Source of the DNA: Fibrobacter sp. UWR3
Lineage (GTDB): Bacteria > Fibrobacterota > Fibrobacteria > Fibrobacterales > Fibrobacteraceae
Reading direction: 5' to 3'
DNA length: 64,000 nucleotides
NCBI RefSeq assembly: GCF_900143055.1
Contig: NZ_FRCW01000005.1
Coordinates: forward strand, 269,202 to 333,201
Shown: positions 34,693-44,557 of the stretch, one piece after another
Position numbering within the stretch: the first letter of the stretch is position 1
Layout: every line of letters begins with the position of its first letter
The notes under the pieces: model-generated
What the model saw: the letters and a program-made list of their open reading frames with translations, nothing else
Told to the model about the DNA's origin: nothing
Database searches by the model: none
Position numbers and translations under genes: made by a program

Positions 34693-35265
34693 CTAAAAGA
34701 ACAGTACAGAAAATTTCAGGTAAAGGAAGAACCTTACCGGTTCCACAATCGGCAAGTGCTCGTTTTCCTTCTCGACAGGCTCGCCAATCACGTAGCTGCC
34801 AAAGAATTCAAGCCTCCCTGCAATCGAGCCCTTTTCAAAAAAGAGGATGTCACGGCCATACCCGAACGACACCACCGGCGAAAAATGCGAGCCGTCCTCG
34901 TGATCGAGGTAGAAGCCCGATACCGCAAACTTGAGGAAGTCGTCGTGACCGGAGCGCATGAGCGAGCCCAGAAAATACCAGTGCCAGTCAATGCCCGCCT
35001 CCAGGAATTCGGCAGCAAACGGAACCGTCCCGAAAACTCCGAGAGAATGATTCTTGTGCAGCCTGTATTCGGCATCGACACCCACCGAGCCATCGAATGT
35101 CTTGAGGTAGTAGTCGAGCGACGCTCCCCCGCCAAACAGGAACGAGGGCAGCGGGCGTTCATCCTTCTTTGCGCGGTCCTCTATGGGTAGCCCCATAAAG
35201 TCATCGGCCAGGCACGCGCCCGCGACAAACAGAACCACCAGCAAAGTAAGAGAACGGAACATCAT
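34693..35265 (-). CDS. Small outer-membrane protein of unknown function
   Basis: 190 residues. Signal peptide ending near 'ACLA'. The mature protein alternates hydrophobic and polar residues with many Gly and aromatic positions ('FSPVVSFGYGRDILFF'), and ends in Phe-Phe, as outer-membrane barrels do. It lies between a PyrD-like gene and the PDZ-thioredoxin gene. Confidence 0.7.
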   Translation of the reverse strand: MMFRSLTLLVVLFVAGACLADDFMGLPIEDRAKKDERPLPSFLFGGGASLDYYLKTFDGSVGVDAEYRLHKNHSLGVFGTVPFAAEFLEAGIDWHWYFLGSLMRSGHDDFLKFAVSGFYLDHEDGSHFSPVVSFGYGRDILFFEKGSIAGRLEFFGSYVIGEPVEKENEHLPIVEPVRFFLYLKFSVLFF

Positions 35266-35274
35266 CCAGACAAA

Positions 35275-36468
35275 CTAAACAGAGCGGACCATCGGCTTCT
35301 TGGGATTACGGTCATCGTATTCGCCAAGCGACTTGTAGCCGTCGTTCAGCAAGGCATCGTAAAGTTCGTTGCGCATGGCATGTGCGGCCATCCAGCGGAA
35401 GGCCACCACGGAGTAGCACTGCACCGCGTCGACACCGAGCTTGATGAGGTCGTAAATCTTGTAGCCGTGGTCAATGCCGCCGCACGCAATAACGCTCATC
35501 TGCGGGTAATGCTCGCGGATGTACTTCACGTTCCAAACCATGTTATCGAACAGGGGCCTGCCCGACATACCGCCGCAGTCACCATCGGCACGGAGCGGGG
35601 TCAAGTCCTCGTACTTCGCGTTCATCGGGAGTTCTCTCATCTTCGCCGTCGGGTAAGTATTGCCAACGACCACACCGTTCACGCCGGTCCGGACAAGCAT
35701 ATCCATGATGGAAATCAGGTGACGTTCCGAAAGGTCGGGGCTAAGCTTCGCGTACACCGCCTTCCTGAGCGTCTGGGAATTCCGCACGTTCATGATTTCG
35801 ATAAAGATGCGTTCCGAGAAACTCATGTCCAAGTCGACGCGCGACTCGCCCGTATTGGGGCAACTCACGTTAATCTCGATGTAGTCCGCCGCACGGTAGG
35901 CAATCGTGAAACTCTCGACGATATCCTTCAGTTTTTCTTCAGGGTCCGAAAGGCCCGGAGTCTCCGCAACGGAAATGCCCACGCAGAGTCCGGCCTTGTG
36001 CGCCTTCACAAGCTGTGCATCTACGCGGCGTGCGATAACCTCGACACCCTCGTTGTTGAGGCCCATGCTGTTGTGGATAGCGCGGTCTTCTTCCAAAAAG
36101 CCAATGCGCGGCCTATGGGTGTTGCCCTCGCGGAAATGGCGAGTGGCAGTACCGACCGTAATGCCGCCAAAGCCCACGTTCGCATAGTCGCGGATGCGTT
36201 CTGCCGTCTTGTTCGCACCGGCGGCCAGGATGATAGGGCACCCGAGGTAAAGCGAATTGCTGCGGTCCGAAAACGTAATTACACGACGGAGCGGCTTTGA
36301 AAGATCTGGGCGGCCTCCCATGAAGGGGATAAACGGAGCAAAACGTGCGACGTGCTTGAACGAGTCGTGCCTGAACTCCGGAGACTTGTGGAAAATCTTA
36401 CGGATAAGCGCAAGAACCTTGTCGCTAAAACGCAAATAATATTCGTGGTTGATGCAATCATTCGCCAT
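35275..36468 (-). CDS. pyrD: Dihydroorotate dehydrogenase-like flavoprotein
   Basis: 397 residues, TIM barrel with FMN-site motifs: 'ILAAGANKTAERIRDYANVGFGGITVGTAT', 'NSMGLNNEGVEVIARRV', 'EINVSCPNTGES', 'GGMSGRPLFDNM' and 'IACGGIDHGYKIYDLIKLGVDAVQCYS'. The layout is that of quinone-linked (class 2) enzymes, with an extra N-terminal segment that could dock at the membrane. It converts dihydroorotate to orotate. Some residues differ from textbook PyrD (SCPNTGES instead of SSPNTPGLR), so a related dehydrogenase role cannot be excluded. First gene of its operon. Confidence 0.82.
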   Translation of the reverse strand: MANDCINHEYYLRFSDKVLALIRKIFHKSPEFRHDSFKHVARFAPFIPFMGGRPDLSKPLRRVITFSDRSNSLYLGCPIILAAGANKTAERIRDYANVGFGGITVGTATRHFREGNTHRPRIGFLEEDRAIHNSMGLNNEGVEVIARRVDAQLVKAHKAGLCVGISVAETPGLSDPEEKLKDIVESFTIAYRAADYIEINVSCPNTGESRVDLDMSFSERIFIEIMNVRNSQTLRKAVYAKLSPDLSERHLISIMDMLVRTGVNGVVVGNTYPTAKMRELPMNAKYEDLTPLRADGDCGGMSGRPLFDNMVWNVKYIREHYPQMSVIACGGIDHGYKIYDLIKLGVDAVQCYSVVAFRWMAAHAMRNELYDALLNDGYKSLGEYDDRNPKKPMVRSV

Positions 36469-36502
36469 ATTATTTAAATTACAAAAAAAAGAGGTAACAA
36501 AA

Positions 36503-37876
36503 GTGCTTTTGAACGTAGAAAAGACTACTCATGCAAATTTCGACGGCTATATCGAGGCCCTCAAGCGCCTTGTGCGCATTCCATCCATCAGTTTTGACAA
36601 CTTTGACCAAAAATTCGTGCAACAGAGCGCGGAAGCCGTAAAGGCGATGTTCGAGGAGGCGGGGCTCAAGAATGTGCAGTTCTTGCTGCCGCCAAGCGGG
36701 AGGGCGACCGTATATGCGGAGAGCCTCACGAGCCCCGACAAACCCACGGTTTTACTCTACGCGCACCACGACGTGCAACCCACCATGCGTGAGGCGCTGT
36801 GGAACAGCGCTCCGTTCGAGCCCGAGATTCGCGGCGACCGCATCTACGGGCGCGGCACCGCCGACGACAAGGCGGGCATAATCACGCACCTTGCGGCATT
36901 CAAGCAGGTACGCGAAATGCTCGGCGACAAGGGACCGAACCTCAAGTTCATTATCGAGGGCGAAGAAGAATCCGGAAGCGCGGGCTTCGCAGAAATATTG
37001 CGCGAGCACGCGAAACTCCTGAAGTGCGACGCGGTGATTGTGGCCGACCTCGGGAACTTCGCGAAGGGGACACCCTCCATCACAACGACACTCCGCGGGA
37101 TGAGCGCGGTGAACATCACCCTCCGCAGCACCAAGACGCCGCTCCATTCCGGCAGCTGGTCAGGCCCGATTCCCGACCCCGCGCAGGCACTCTGCCGCAT
37201 GATAGCATCGCTGACCGACGAGCGCGGGAACATCGCCATCCCGCATTTCGAGGACGGCCTCGTACCGCCTACGCCCGAGGAACTGGAATCGTACCGCAGT
37301 CTCGGCTACAGCGAAAAGACGTTCCGCAGCGAGAGCGGCGTTTTGGACAAAGTAAGCCTCACCGTCCCCGAAGGGGAAATTCTCGAATCGCTCTGGCGCA
37401 GGCCATCCATCGTAGTGACCGCGATGGAGTCGGGCAACCGATCGAGCGCGGGAAACGTGCTCCAGGACTGCGCCTACGCCCGCATCGGAATCAGGCTTGC
37501 GCCCGGCATGAACGCGGACCGCTGTTCACAAATGCTCATGGACTTTTTGAAGGCTCAGGTCCCGAACGGGCTCGAATTTACCGCCGAAATCGAGGACGGA
37601 GCAAACCCGTTCGTCACCGACACGCAGCACCCCTTCTTCAAGAAGATGAGCGAAGCAATGGCGCAAGCCTACAAGAACGATACCAAGTTCATCGGCTGCG
37701 GGGCAAGCATCCCGGGTGCAGAACTCTTCCGCAAGACCTTCGGCGACATTCCCATACTGCTCACCGGCCTCGAGGACCCCGAATGTGCGGCCCACGGCGA
37801 GAACGAGAGCCTTTACCTGCCCGATTTCGAGGCAGGCATTGTCGCCGAGACGCTGTTCTTTATGTCGCTCGCATAG
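36503..37876 (+). CDS. M20-family dipeptidase
   Basis: 457 residues from a GTG at 36503 with GAGGTAA seven bases before it. Zinc ligands and catalytic residues are visible: 'LLYAHHDVQP', 'YGRGTADDKAG', 'IEGEEESGS' and 'ADLGN' in the catalytic half; the lid domain spans roughly 195-350; 'GASIPGAELF' and the final 'AHGENES' complete the site. The order fits the CNDP/PepV-like dipeptidases. Probably cytoplasmic: no signal peptide. Confidence 0.92.
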   Translation: MLLNVEKTTHANFDGYIEALKRLVRIPSISFDNFDQKFVQQSAEAVKAMFEEAGLKNVQFLLPPSGRATVYAESLTSPDKPTVLLYAHHDVQPTMREALWNSAPFEPEIRGDRIYGRGTADDKAGIITHLAAFKQVREMLGDKGPNLKFIIEGEEESGSAGFAEILREHAKLLKCDAVIVADLGNFAKGTPSITTTLRGMSAVNITLRSTKTPLHSGSWSGPIPDPAQALCRMIASLTDERGNIAIPHFEDGLVPPTPEELESYRSLGYSEKTFRSESGVLDKVSLTVPEGEILESLWRRPSIVVTAMESGNRSSAGNVLQDCAYARIGIRLAPGMNADRCSQMLMDFLKAQVPNGLEFTAEIEDGANPFVTDTQHPFFKKMSEAMAQAYKNDTKFIGCGASIPGAELFRKTFGDIPILLTGLEDPECAAHGENESLYLPDFEAGIVAETLFFMSLA

Positions 37877-37915
37877 GGCGACCCCATTTTTTTAGAATTT
37901 GCTATATTGAAAAAC

Positions 37916-38605
37916 ATGGAAAAGAAACTGGTTGTACTGACGGGCGCAGGAATTAGCGCAGAATCCGGACTCCGCACCTTCCGCGGAAACGACGGGATGT
38001 GGGAACACGAGAATATCGAGGACGTCTGCACGCCCGGCGCTTTGCGTCGTGACCCGAAGCGCGTCATGGACTTCTACAACTTCTTGCGCAAGGGGCTCCC
38101 CGAACACAAGCCGAACGCAGCCCACATTGCCCTCGCCGAACTCGAAAAGCGCCTGGGCGACCGTTTTCTGCTGGTGACCCAGAACGTAGACGACCTTCAC
38201 GAACGTGCGGGCAGCAAGCGCGTTTTGCACATGCACGGCGACCTGATGAAACTCCGCTGCATGAACCACCCCGACCACGAATTCATGTTCAAGGGTGAAG
38301 AAACGCTCGAGACCAAGTGCCCGTTCTGCGGCGCAGGTACTCGCCCCGATATCGTGTTCTTCGAGGAAGTCCCGCTCTACATGGAAATGATCCAGGACGC
38401 GCTGCGTGAATGCGACGAGTTCGTGTACATTGGCACGAGCAGCGTCGTGTACCCCGCCGCCGGTTTCAAGAACTTTGCCAAGCGTTTTGGCGCGAAAGTG
38501 ACATGCCTTAACCTCGAAATTCCCGCACACGACCCGGATACCGACGTATTCGTGCAGGGCAAGGCAACCGAAATCGTACCCAAGTGGTGCGAAGAGTTTA
38601 AGTAA
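37916..38605 (+). CDS. cobB: NAD-dependent protein deacylase (sirtuin)
   Basis: 229 residues from the ATG at 37916 (a TTG at 37907 is also in frame). Motifs: 'GAGISAESGLRTFRG' (NAD site), 'TQNVDDLHERAGS', catalytic His in 'MHGD', and a zinc module with 'CPFCGAGTRPDIVFFEE'. Class III sirtuin of the CobB type removes acetyl or succinyl groups from lysines. TATATTGA lies directly before the ATG, so the mRNA may be nearly leaderless. Confidence 0.93.
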   Translation: MEKKLVVLTGAGISAESGLRTFRGNDGMWEHENIEDVCTPGALRRDPKRVMDFYNFLRKGLPEHKPNAAHIALAELEKRLGDRFLLVTQNVDDLHERAGSKRVLHMHGDLMKLRCMNHPDHEFMFKGEETLETKCPFCGAGTRPDIVFFEEVPLYMEMIQDALRECDEFVYIGTSSVVYPAAGFKNFAKRFGAKVTCLNLEIPAHDPDTDVFVQGKATEIVPKWCEEFK

Positions 38606-38642
38606 TACGTGTGGCCAACGCGCGATAAATAGTTTGTATAAA

Positions 38643-39683
38643 ATGCCGCGACTTAGCGAATCCGAAGCTTTAGACCTGTTTTTAAATGCGCAGCTCGACG
38701 AACTCTGCGCACGCGCAAACACCGAGAAGGAACGCCTGCACGGGAAATCCGTGTACTGGGTAAACAACCGCCAGATCAACTACACCAACGTGTGCGTACT
38801 GCACTGCAAGTTCTGCGCCTTCTCGAAAATCAAGAAGGATAGCCCTACCGCATACGACTGGGACTACGGCACCATCCGGAACAAGGCCGCAGAAGCGATT
38901 GCCGGAGGCGCGCGGGAACTGCACATCGTAGGCGGGCTCCACCCGGACCATCCCTTCGATTACTACATCGAGATGTTGCGCAAACTGCGCGTTGAATTCC
39001 CGAAAGTGAACCTGAAGGCTTTTACCGCGGTAGAGATTTGCCACTTCGCGAAAATCTCGGGCCAGACGCCCCTGCAAATCATGACCACGCTCAAGGAAGC
39101 GGGCCTGGATGCCCTCCCCGGCGGAGGCGCGGAAATACTCGTGCAGAGCGTGCGCGACCAGATTTGCCCCGGCAAGGAAACCGGCGAGGAATGGCTCGAC
39201 GTGCACCGCGCCGCACACAGGATTGGCATCCCGACAAATGCCACCATGCTGTTTGGGCACATTGAGAAGCCCGAGGACCGCATCGCCCACATGCGCATGC
39301 TGCGCGACCTGCAGGACGAAGCACCCGGATTCTTCGCGTTCATCCCGCTCGTGTATCACCCGGAACACAATGCGCTGCACAAGATTGTCCCGAACATCAC
39401 AAGCGAAGAAGACATTTTGCGCACGGTCGCCGTCGCAAGGCTCTTTTTGGACAACTTCCCGCATATCAAGGCCTACTGGATACAGATGGGCATAGAGACC
39501 GCGATGAAAGCGCTACACGCCGGAGCCTCCGACCTGGACGGCACGATTATCGAGGAAAAAATCACGCACGCCGCCGGAGCCACCGTCCCCGTGGGCATGA
39601 GCCCCGAGCGCATGAAGTCGCTTATTGCAGGCGAAGGCCTTACCCCGGTCGAGCGCGATGCATTGTACGAACGATTCTCCTAA
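38643..39683 (+). CDS. mqnE: Aminofutalosine synthase
   Basis: 346 residues from the ATG at 38643. A radical-SAM enzyme with the cluster motif C-x3-C-x2-C at Cys51, 55 and 58. 'HIVGGLHPDHPFDYYIEMLR' and 'LKAFTAVEI' distinguish MqnE from MqnC. It joins the chorismate-derived enolpyruvyl benzoate to inosine/adenosine-derived radical chemistry to give aminofutalosine, an early step of the futalosine menaquinone route. That quinone would feed the fumarate reductase encoded at 47441-50990. No other mqn gene is in the window. Confidence 0.93.
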   Translation: MPRLSESEALDLFLNAQLDELCARANTEKERLHGKSVYWVNNRQINYTNVCVLHCKFCAFSKIKKDSPTAYDWDYGTIRNKAAEAIAGGARELHIVGGLHPDHPFDYYIEMLRKLRVEFPKVNLKAFTAVEICHFAKISGQTPLQIMTTLKEAGLDALPGGGAEILVQSVRDQICPGKETGEEWLDVHRAAHRIGIPTNATMLFGHIEKPEDRIAHMRMLRDLQDEAPGFFAFIPLVYHPEHNALHKIVPNITSEEDILRTVAVARLFLDNFPHIKAYWIQMGIETAMKALHAGASDLDGTIIEEKITHAAGATVPVGMSPERMKSLIAGEGLTPVERDALYERFS

Positions 39684-39720
39684 CGAGAATTGTTCTTTTG
39701 GCAATTCTTTTTTATACATT

Positions 39721-41385
39721 ATGGACATGAAGATGTTATCTAGAATTTTATCCGCACTCCTGCTGTTTGTTGCATTCTCCTTCGCCAACACAGCGCAGGA
39801 TTCCTCCGTCAGTCGTTTCGACAAGCTCAACGACCTTACCGCCACAGGCGACTCCGCCGTCACGACAGTCGACGCCAACAAAACCGCAGCAACCGACGTT
39901 TCCGGTGCCGTGGATTCTATCGGTCGCTCTGCTCCCTCCAGAATGACAGCCAATAAGAAGCGCGCCGTCTGGATTAAGCTCGAAGGCGACGTGGAACCCT
40001 CCATGTACGATTTCTGCGCACGCGCCATCGCCGACGCCCTCAAGGAAAACCCGGACTACATCGTATTCGAAATCAATACCTTCGGCGGCAGGCTCGATGC
40101 CGCCTTCGACCTGGTCGATACCATCATGGCGGTCAAGGGTCCCGAGACCATCGCCCTCGTGAAGAAGAAGGCCATCAGCGCGGGCAGCCTCATCGCTCTC
40201 GCCTGCAAAAAGCTCTACATGCTCGAAGCCACGACCATCGGTGACTGCGCGCCCATTGTGCAGGGCGGCGACGGCACCCCGCAAATCGTCGGCGAAAAAA
40301 TACAGTCCCCGCTCCGCGCAAAGTTCAGGAACCTCGCCCAGCGCAACGGCTACCCCGAACTGCTGAGTTCCGCATTCGTAACTCCGGAACTCGAAGTGCT
40401 TGAACTCACCGCCAAGCTCGACAAGGGCAAGAAGACGGAACGCGACACAACGCTCATCATCGAAGGCCAGAAATACGCTGTCCTCGACAGCGCCGACAAG
40501 AAGTTCTGGGGCGCCCCGAAGATTCTCGTAAAGAAGGGCGAACTCCTGACCATGACTGACAAGGAAGCCGAGGAACTCGGATTTTCGAAGGGCACGTTCA
40601 AGGACCGTAACGAATTCGAGACGACGCTTGCCATCGAGAAGGCCAGTGAAGTCGAGACCACGCTCGGCGAAGACATCGCCGCCGCCATCGCCGCCATTTC
40701 GGGCATATTGCTCATCATCGGATTCGGTGCGCTCTACATCGAATTCAAGACCCCGGGCTTCGGGCTCTTCGGTATCATCGGCATCATCCTCATCGGCATC
40801 GTATTCCTCGGGCAGTTCGCCCCGCAGCTCGACGGCTACATACCAGCCATCCTGCTCGTCGCGGGTGTAATCCTCTTCCTTGTGGAAATATTCGTGATGC
40901 CCGGAACATTCCTGTTCGGCATCGGCGGCATCATCTGCATGATAATTGCGCTTGCGATGTCGTTCTCGCCCGCAGAACTTCCGGAATACGTCCCCGACGC
41001 TGTCGAGACGACGTTCGATGCGACCCCATGGCTACTGGGATTGCTCTACATGCTGTGCTGTGCGGGCGTCGCGCTCGTGTTCCCGATTGCCGCGAGCAAG
41101 TACCTGATTCCGCTTTTGCCTGAAGGCTGGACGCCCATGCTCAAGACGGACCTGGAAACCGCCGCCTCCCCCACGGAATCCGTGCAGGAAGTGCATGTGG
41201 GCGACATCGGTACAGCAAAGACGTTCCTGCGCCCCGTGGGCCAAGCCAGCTTTACCATGCCCGACGGCAGCACCAAGCTCTTTGACGTGCAGACCCACGG
41301 CGAAATCATCGAGGCGAACACCCGCGTGAAGGTCGAATCCGTGCAGGAAGGCCATATCTGGGTCGTTCTGGACGAGAACGCCTAA
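39721..41385 (+). CDS. nfeD: NfeD-family membrane serine protease-like protein with repeat insertion
   Basis: 554 residues from the ATG at 39721. Signal peptide, then a ClpP-like domain (about 80-265) with the nucleophile Ser156 in 'AISAGSLIAL'. Four to five membrane helices follow (about 320-470), then a C-terminal OB-fold NfeD domain. Residues 65-76 (DSIGRSAPSRMT) come from a 37-base class C palindrome inserted in frame just before the protease domain. The flotillin gene follows 43 bases downstream, the usual NfeD-flotillin pairing. Confidence 0.92.
   Translation: MDMKMLSRILSALLLFVAFSFANTAQDSSVSRFDKLNDLTATGDSAVTTVDANKTAATDVSGAVDSIGRSAPSRMTANKKRAVWIKLEGDVEPSMYDFCARAIADALKENPDYIVFEINTFGGRLDAAFDLVDTIMAVKGPETIALVKKKAISAGSLIALACKKLYMLEATTIGDCAPIVQGGDGTPQIVGEKIQSPLRAKFRNLAQRNGYPELLSSAFVTPELEVLELTAKLDKGKKTERDTTLIIEGQKYAVLDSADKKFWGAPKILVKKGELLTMTDKEAEELGFSKGTFKDRNEFETTLAIEKASEVETTLGEDIAAAIAAISGILLIIGFGALYIEFKTPGFGLFGIIGIILIGIVFLGQFAPQLDGYIPAILLVAGVILFLVEIFVMPGTFLFGIGGIICMIIALAMSFSPAELPEYVPDAVETTFDATPWLLGLLYMLCCAGVALVFPIAASKYLIPLLPEGWTPMLKTDLETAASPTESVQEVHVGDIGTAKTFLRPVGQASFTMPDGSTKLFDVQTHGEIIEANTRVKVESVQEGHIWVVLDENA
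39912..39948 (+). repeat. Class C palindrome in frame within nfeD
   Basis: 37 bases, 33 identical to the reverse complement of 651-687. Confidence 0.88.
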
Positions 41386-41428
41386 AAATTTTAGTAGAAT
41401 TTGAAAAAAATAACACCGGAGACAAACA

Positions 41429-42400
41429 ATGGATACACTCCTTATCGTTGGAATCATCATCGCGGCGATTGCCGTCATCATCCTCCTCGCCTTTATCGGC
41501 AAGTTCTTCAGCCTCTGGCTCCAGGCCTTGTTCTCCAGGGCGAACGTGAGCATTTTCCAGCTCATCGGTATGCGTCTGCGTAAGGTGCCCCCGCAGGTGA
41601 TTGTTGAAGCCCGAATCCTCAGCTGCAAGGCCGGCCTCCCGGTCGATACGAACCTGCTCGAAGCCCACTACCTTAGCCGCGGTAACGTGCTCCGCGTGAT
41701 TCAGGCCCTGATTGCCGCCAACAAGGCAAACATCAAGCTCGACTTCAAGGAAGCCGCAGCCATCGACCTCGCCGGCCGTAACGTGCTCGAAGCCGTGCAG
41801 ATGTCCGTGAACCCGAAGGTCATCACGACCCCGAAGGTTTCCGCCGTTGCCCTCGACGGTATCCAGCTGCACGCCATTACCCGTATTACCGTGCGCGCCA
41901 GCATCCAGAAGCTCGTCGGTGGTGCCGGCGAAGAAACGGTTATCGCCCGCGTTGGCGAAGGCATCGTGTCTTCCATCGGTTCTGCGGTAAGCCACAAGGA
42001 AGTGCTTGAGAACCCGAACATGATTTCCAAGAAGGTGCTCGCCTCTGGCCTCGATGCCGGAACCGCATTCGAAATTCTCTCCATCGACATCGCCGACGTG
42101 GACGTGGGCCAGAACATCGGCGCTATCCTCGAAACTGACCGTGCCGAAGCCGACAAGAAGATTGCACAGGCAAAGGCAGAAGAACGCCGCGCCATGGCTT
42201 TCGCCGCCGAACAGGAAATGAAGGCCAAGGTGATGGAAATGAAGGCGAAACTCGTGGAAGCCGAAGCCCAAATCCCGATGGCCATGGCAACCGCACTCCG
42301 CGACGGCAAGCTCGGCGTGATGGACTACTACAACCTGAAGAACATCGAAGCCGACACCCAGATGAGGAAGGAAATCGGCAACGCTCCCGAGGCCAAGTAA
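41429..42400 (+). CDS. floA: Flotillin-like protein FloA
   Basis: 323 residues. An N-terminal membrane hairpin ('[21 protein letters not shown]' region), a band-7/SPFH core ('[12 protein letters not shown]', '[23 protein letters not shown]' region) and the coiled '[29 protein letters not shown]' part with Ala-rich heptads. FloA organises membrane microdomains and partners with NfeD, encoded just upstream. Confidence 0.95.
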   Translation: MDTLLIVGIIIAAIAVIILLAFIGKFFSLWLQALFSRANVSIFQLIGMRLRKVPPQVIVEARILSCKAGLPVDTNLLEAHYLSRGNVLRVIQALIAANKANIKLDFKEAAAIDLAGRNVLEAVQMSVNPKVITTPKVSAVALDGIQLHAITRITVRASIQKLVGGAGEETVIARVGEGIVSSIGSAVSHKEVLENPNMISKKVLASGLDAGTAFEILSIDIADVDVGQNIGAILETDRAEADKKIAQAKAEERRAMAFAAEQEMKAKVMEMKAKLVEAEAQIPMAMATALRDGKLGVMDYYNLKNIEADTQMRKEIGNAPEAK

Positions 42401-42416
42401 GCAACCGTAGGGCAAT

Positions 42417-43247
42417 ATGGAAACCCTAATATTCCTAGCCATCGCAGCCGTCATCGCGATTATCGAGAACAAGGTCAAGAAGGCCAGGGAGCAGAAGCAA
42501 CTGCCGCCCTCCAGACCCAGCGATTACGATAACGAATATGCGGAAGATTCTGAGGAAGAAGCGCAGGAGCAGCAAGTTCAGCCCCCGCGTTCCCTGCAGG
42601 ATCTTATCCAGCAGTTCGAGAATGCCCAGCGGGAAGCCGCACAGGGCAATATCGAACCGCCCACTCCCCCCGTGCAAAGGCATCGCGACCCGAACATGCC
42701 GGTGACATTCCGCGATATTGCAGAAGCGGTCATCGAAATGGACGTTGTCGATGCAGAATTCCTGATGGAAGAATTCAACCTGAGCGAAGGCGATGCAATC
42801 TCTGCGTTAAACGACCTGCAGAAATACCGCATCATCGGGCGCGACATGGAAGACGGCGAACACGACGTGCTCGTGCACGACATGGACGAACTGGACAACC
42901 TGCTTTCGCACGAAAGGCACGTGACGCCGCAGCAAAATGCGGAAGAACCCACCAGATTGCAGGATTCTGCCGCAGACGCCGAAACGGAACAGGCGCGCCA
43001 ACAGGAACTGGAACGCCAGCGCAAGCTGAACAGCCTTGAAGGCCGTGCAAAATCTGCAAGGGAAAGTGCCGCTGCATTTACCGCCACGGAAACCTCAAGC
43101 GACACAGAAGACGGAACCGCTCCGAAGCCGCGCCGTGCCCCGCTCGTTTCCACAAGGAGCCTTGCCGACGTGCGCAAGGGATTCATCTGGGCGAAGGTGC
43201 TGGACGAGCCGCGCTTCAAGCGCCGCTGGAGCACACAGTACAGGTAA
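42417..43247 (+). CDS. Single-pass membrane protein of unknown function, FloA operon
   Basis: 276 residues. One N-terminal hydrophobic segment ('LIFLAIAAVIAII'), then an acidic, Gln-rich linker, a small helical domain (about 85-165, 'VTFRDIAEAVIEMDVVDAEFLMEEFNLSEGDAISALNDL') that looks like a winged-helix or SAM-type bundle, and a basic tail. It starts 17 bases after floA and is probably a third member of the NfeD-FloA unit. No family recognised. Confidence 0.78.
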   Translation: METLIFLAIAAVIAIIENKVKKAREQKQLPPSRPSDYDNEYAEDSEEEAQEQQVQPPRSLQDLIQQFENAQREAAQGNIEPPTPPVQRHRDPNMPVTFRDIAEAVIEMDVVDAEFLMEEFNLSEGDAISALNDLQKYRIIGRDMEDGEHDVLVHDMDELDNLLSHERHVTPQQNAEEPTRLQDSAADAETEQARQQELERQRKLNSLEGRAKSARESAAAFTATETSSDTEDGTAPKPRRAPLVSTRSLADVRKGFIWAKVLDEPRFKRRWSTQYR

Positions 43248-43270
43248 CCACGGCAAACGCCTGGTGACGC

Positions 43271-43984
43271 CTACAGGAAATAGCCCGTAAAACTAAATTG
43301 TAGGCTCCATAGTTTCATGGGGGACGCTTCTCGGTAAGCGGCCCCCTTTGTCATTTCGACAATTCCCTCCTTTTCGATGCGGGTCATGTCCATGACAAAG
43401 CGCATTCCAAGGAAACAATCCCAGCCGATATTAAATCCACCACCGACAACAAGAGACCAGCCGAACGGCTCCACGTCGAAGTCAAAGGATTCATCACCAT
43501 CATCTTCGATTGAAGCGATATCACCATCAACATTCAGGTTAAACTGGGTGCCAGCCTCAAGATAGAACTTTGATATCGGTACGACCCGAACCAAGACCGG
43601 GAATGCAAATCTATACACATACAACCCGAAATTCATCTGGTCACCATAGGGGTCTTCGGGCGGGATGCCATAAACATCTTCGTCCAGCCGGAACCAGGCC
43701 ATACTAAATTCCGCCTCGCCTACAAACCCGACAAAGCCGTTCAGCCGATACATGTACGAAGCGCCGATTGCAATTTCCATTCCCCCAAAATTACCCAACG
43801 CAGCCTCCCCGACACCGTCTTTTGCCAAGCCGAACGTGCCTCTTACCGGAGCGTTATCCCACACATAGTCAATCCCGAAGGCAAAACGCCCGCCCAAATA
43901 ATGCGATTTGTCTTGAGCAGCACCTTCTGCGAAGGCGAATGATGCAAACAGCAGCGCAAAAATGCAAATTCGAACGGCTTTCAT
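43271..43984 (-). CDS. Outer-membrane beta-barrel protein of unknown function
   Basis: 237 residues. Signal peptide ('IFALLFASFAFA'), then alternating strands typical of small OmpA-like or OprF-like barrels ('GGMEIAIGASYMYRLNGFVGFVGEAEFSMAWF' region), ending in 'FTGYFL'. Good ribosome site (AGGAGAAG) before the ATG and a TATATTTA motif 15 bases upstream. No close family recognised. Confidence 0.75.
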   Translation of the reverse strand: MKAVRICIFALLFASFAFAEGAAQDKSHYLGGRFAFGIDYVWDNAPVRGTFGLAKDGVGEAALGNFGGMEIAIGASYMYRLNGFVGFVGEAEFSMAWFRLDEDVYGIPPEDPYGDQMNFGLYVYRFAFPVLVRVVPISKFYLEAGTQFNLNVDGDIASIEDDGDESFDFDVEPFGWSLVVGGGFNIGWDCFLGMRFVMDMTRIEKEGIVEMTKGAAYREASPMKLWSLQFSFTGYFL

Positions 43985-44079
43985 ATCTTCTCCTGCTTTA
44001 AATATAAACTATTTTCGATAAGACTCATCTTTTTTTCTGTATTTATTGTATTTTTCCCATAGAGATCGAGGAAAGTGTC

Positions 44080-44526
44080 ATGAGAAAGCTACTCAGGAAA
44101 ATCAGCGTTTTCGCGTGTTCCATATTCTGGGGGAATGGCGCAAGAAGCGGCAATCCGTTCAGGTTTATCCGCAAGTACTGGGCGCAGCTGCTCCTTTCTT
44201 CCATTGCCATACAGACCATCGCCTGCGCATACGGCGGTGAAGACCCCTATGACTATTCCGACGACTGCGACCCGGTATTCGACACAGAGAAATTCACGAA
44301 CGAAGGCTATACCGACTGCGAAAAGCAAATCGTAGAACAGGCACTAATCGCAAAGGACCTGCAGGACAACCTGGGCAAGCGCGAAGATGCCACCATAGAA
44401 GCCTGGAACGAGGTGCGCCAGAAAATCAGCGAGATTACCGAGACCTGCGACATGAACCACCTCTATATGGAAGGTTCATTCACATCCCTTTACTGTTCAG
44501 ACGGCAGAGTCCTTATTCCTAAGTAA
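44080..44526 (+). CDS. Secreted or membrane-anchored protein of unknown function
   Basis: 148 residues. A basic N-terminal part (to residue 35) precedes a hydrophobic stretch ('AQLLLSSIAIQTIACAYGGED') that may be a late signal anchor or lipobox (IACA). The remainder is acidic, with Cys residues in pairs. GAGGAAAG precedes the ATG. No family recognised. Confidence 0.6.
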   Translation: MRKLLRKISVFACSIFWGNGARSGNPFRFIRKYWAQLLLSSIAIQTIACAYGGEDPYDYSDDCDPVFDTEKFTNEGYTDCEKQIVEQALIAKDLQDNLGKREDATIEAWNEVRQKISEITETCDMNHLYMEGSFTSLYCSDGRVLIPK

Positions 44527-44557
44527 AATTCGCGTGGGCACCTGACGGTGCAAAAAA

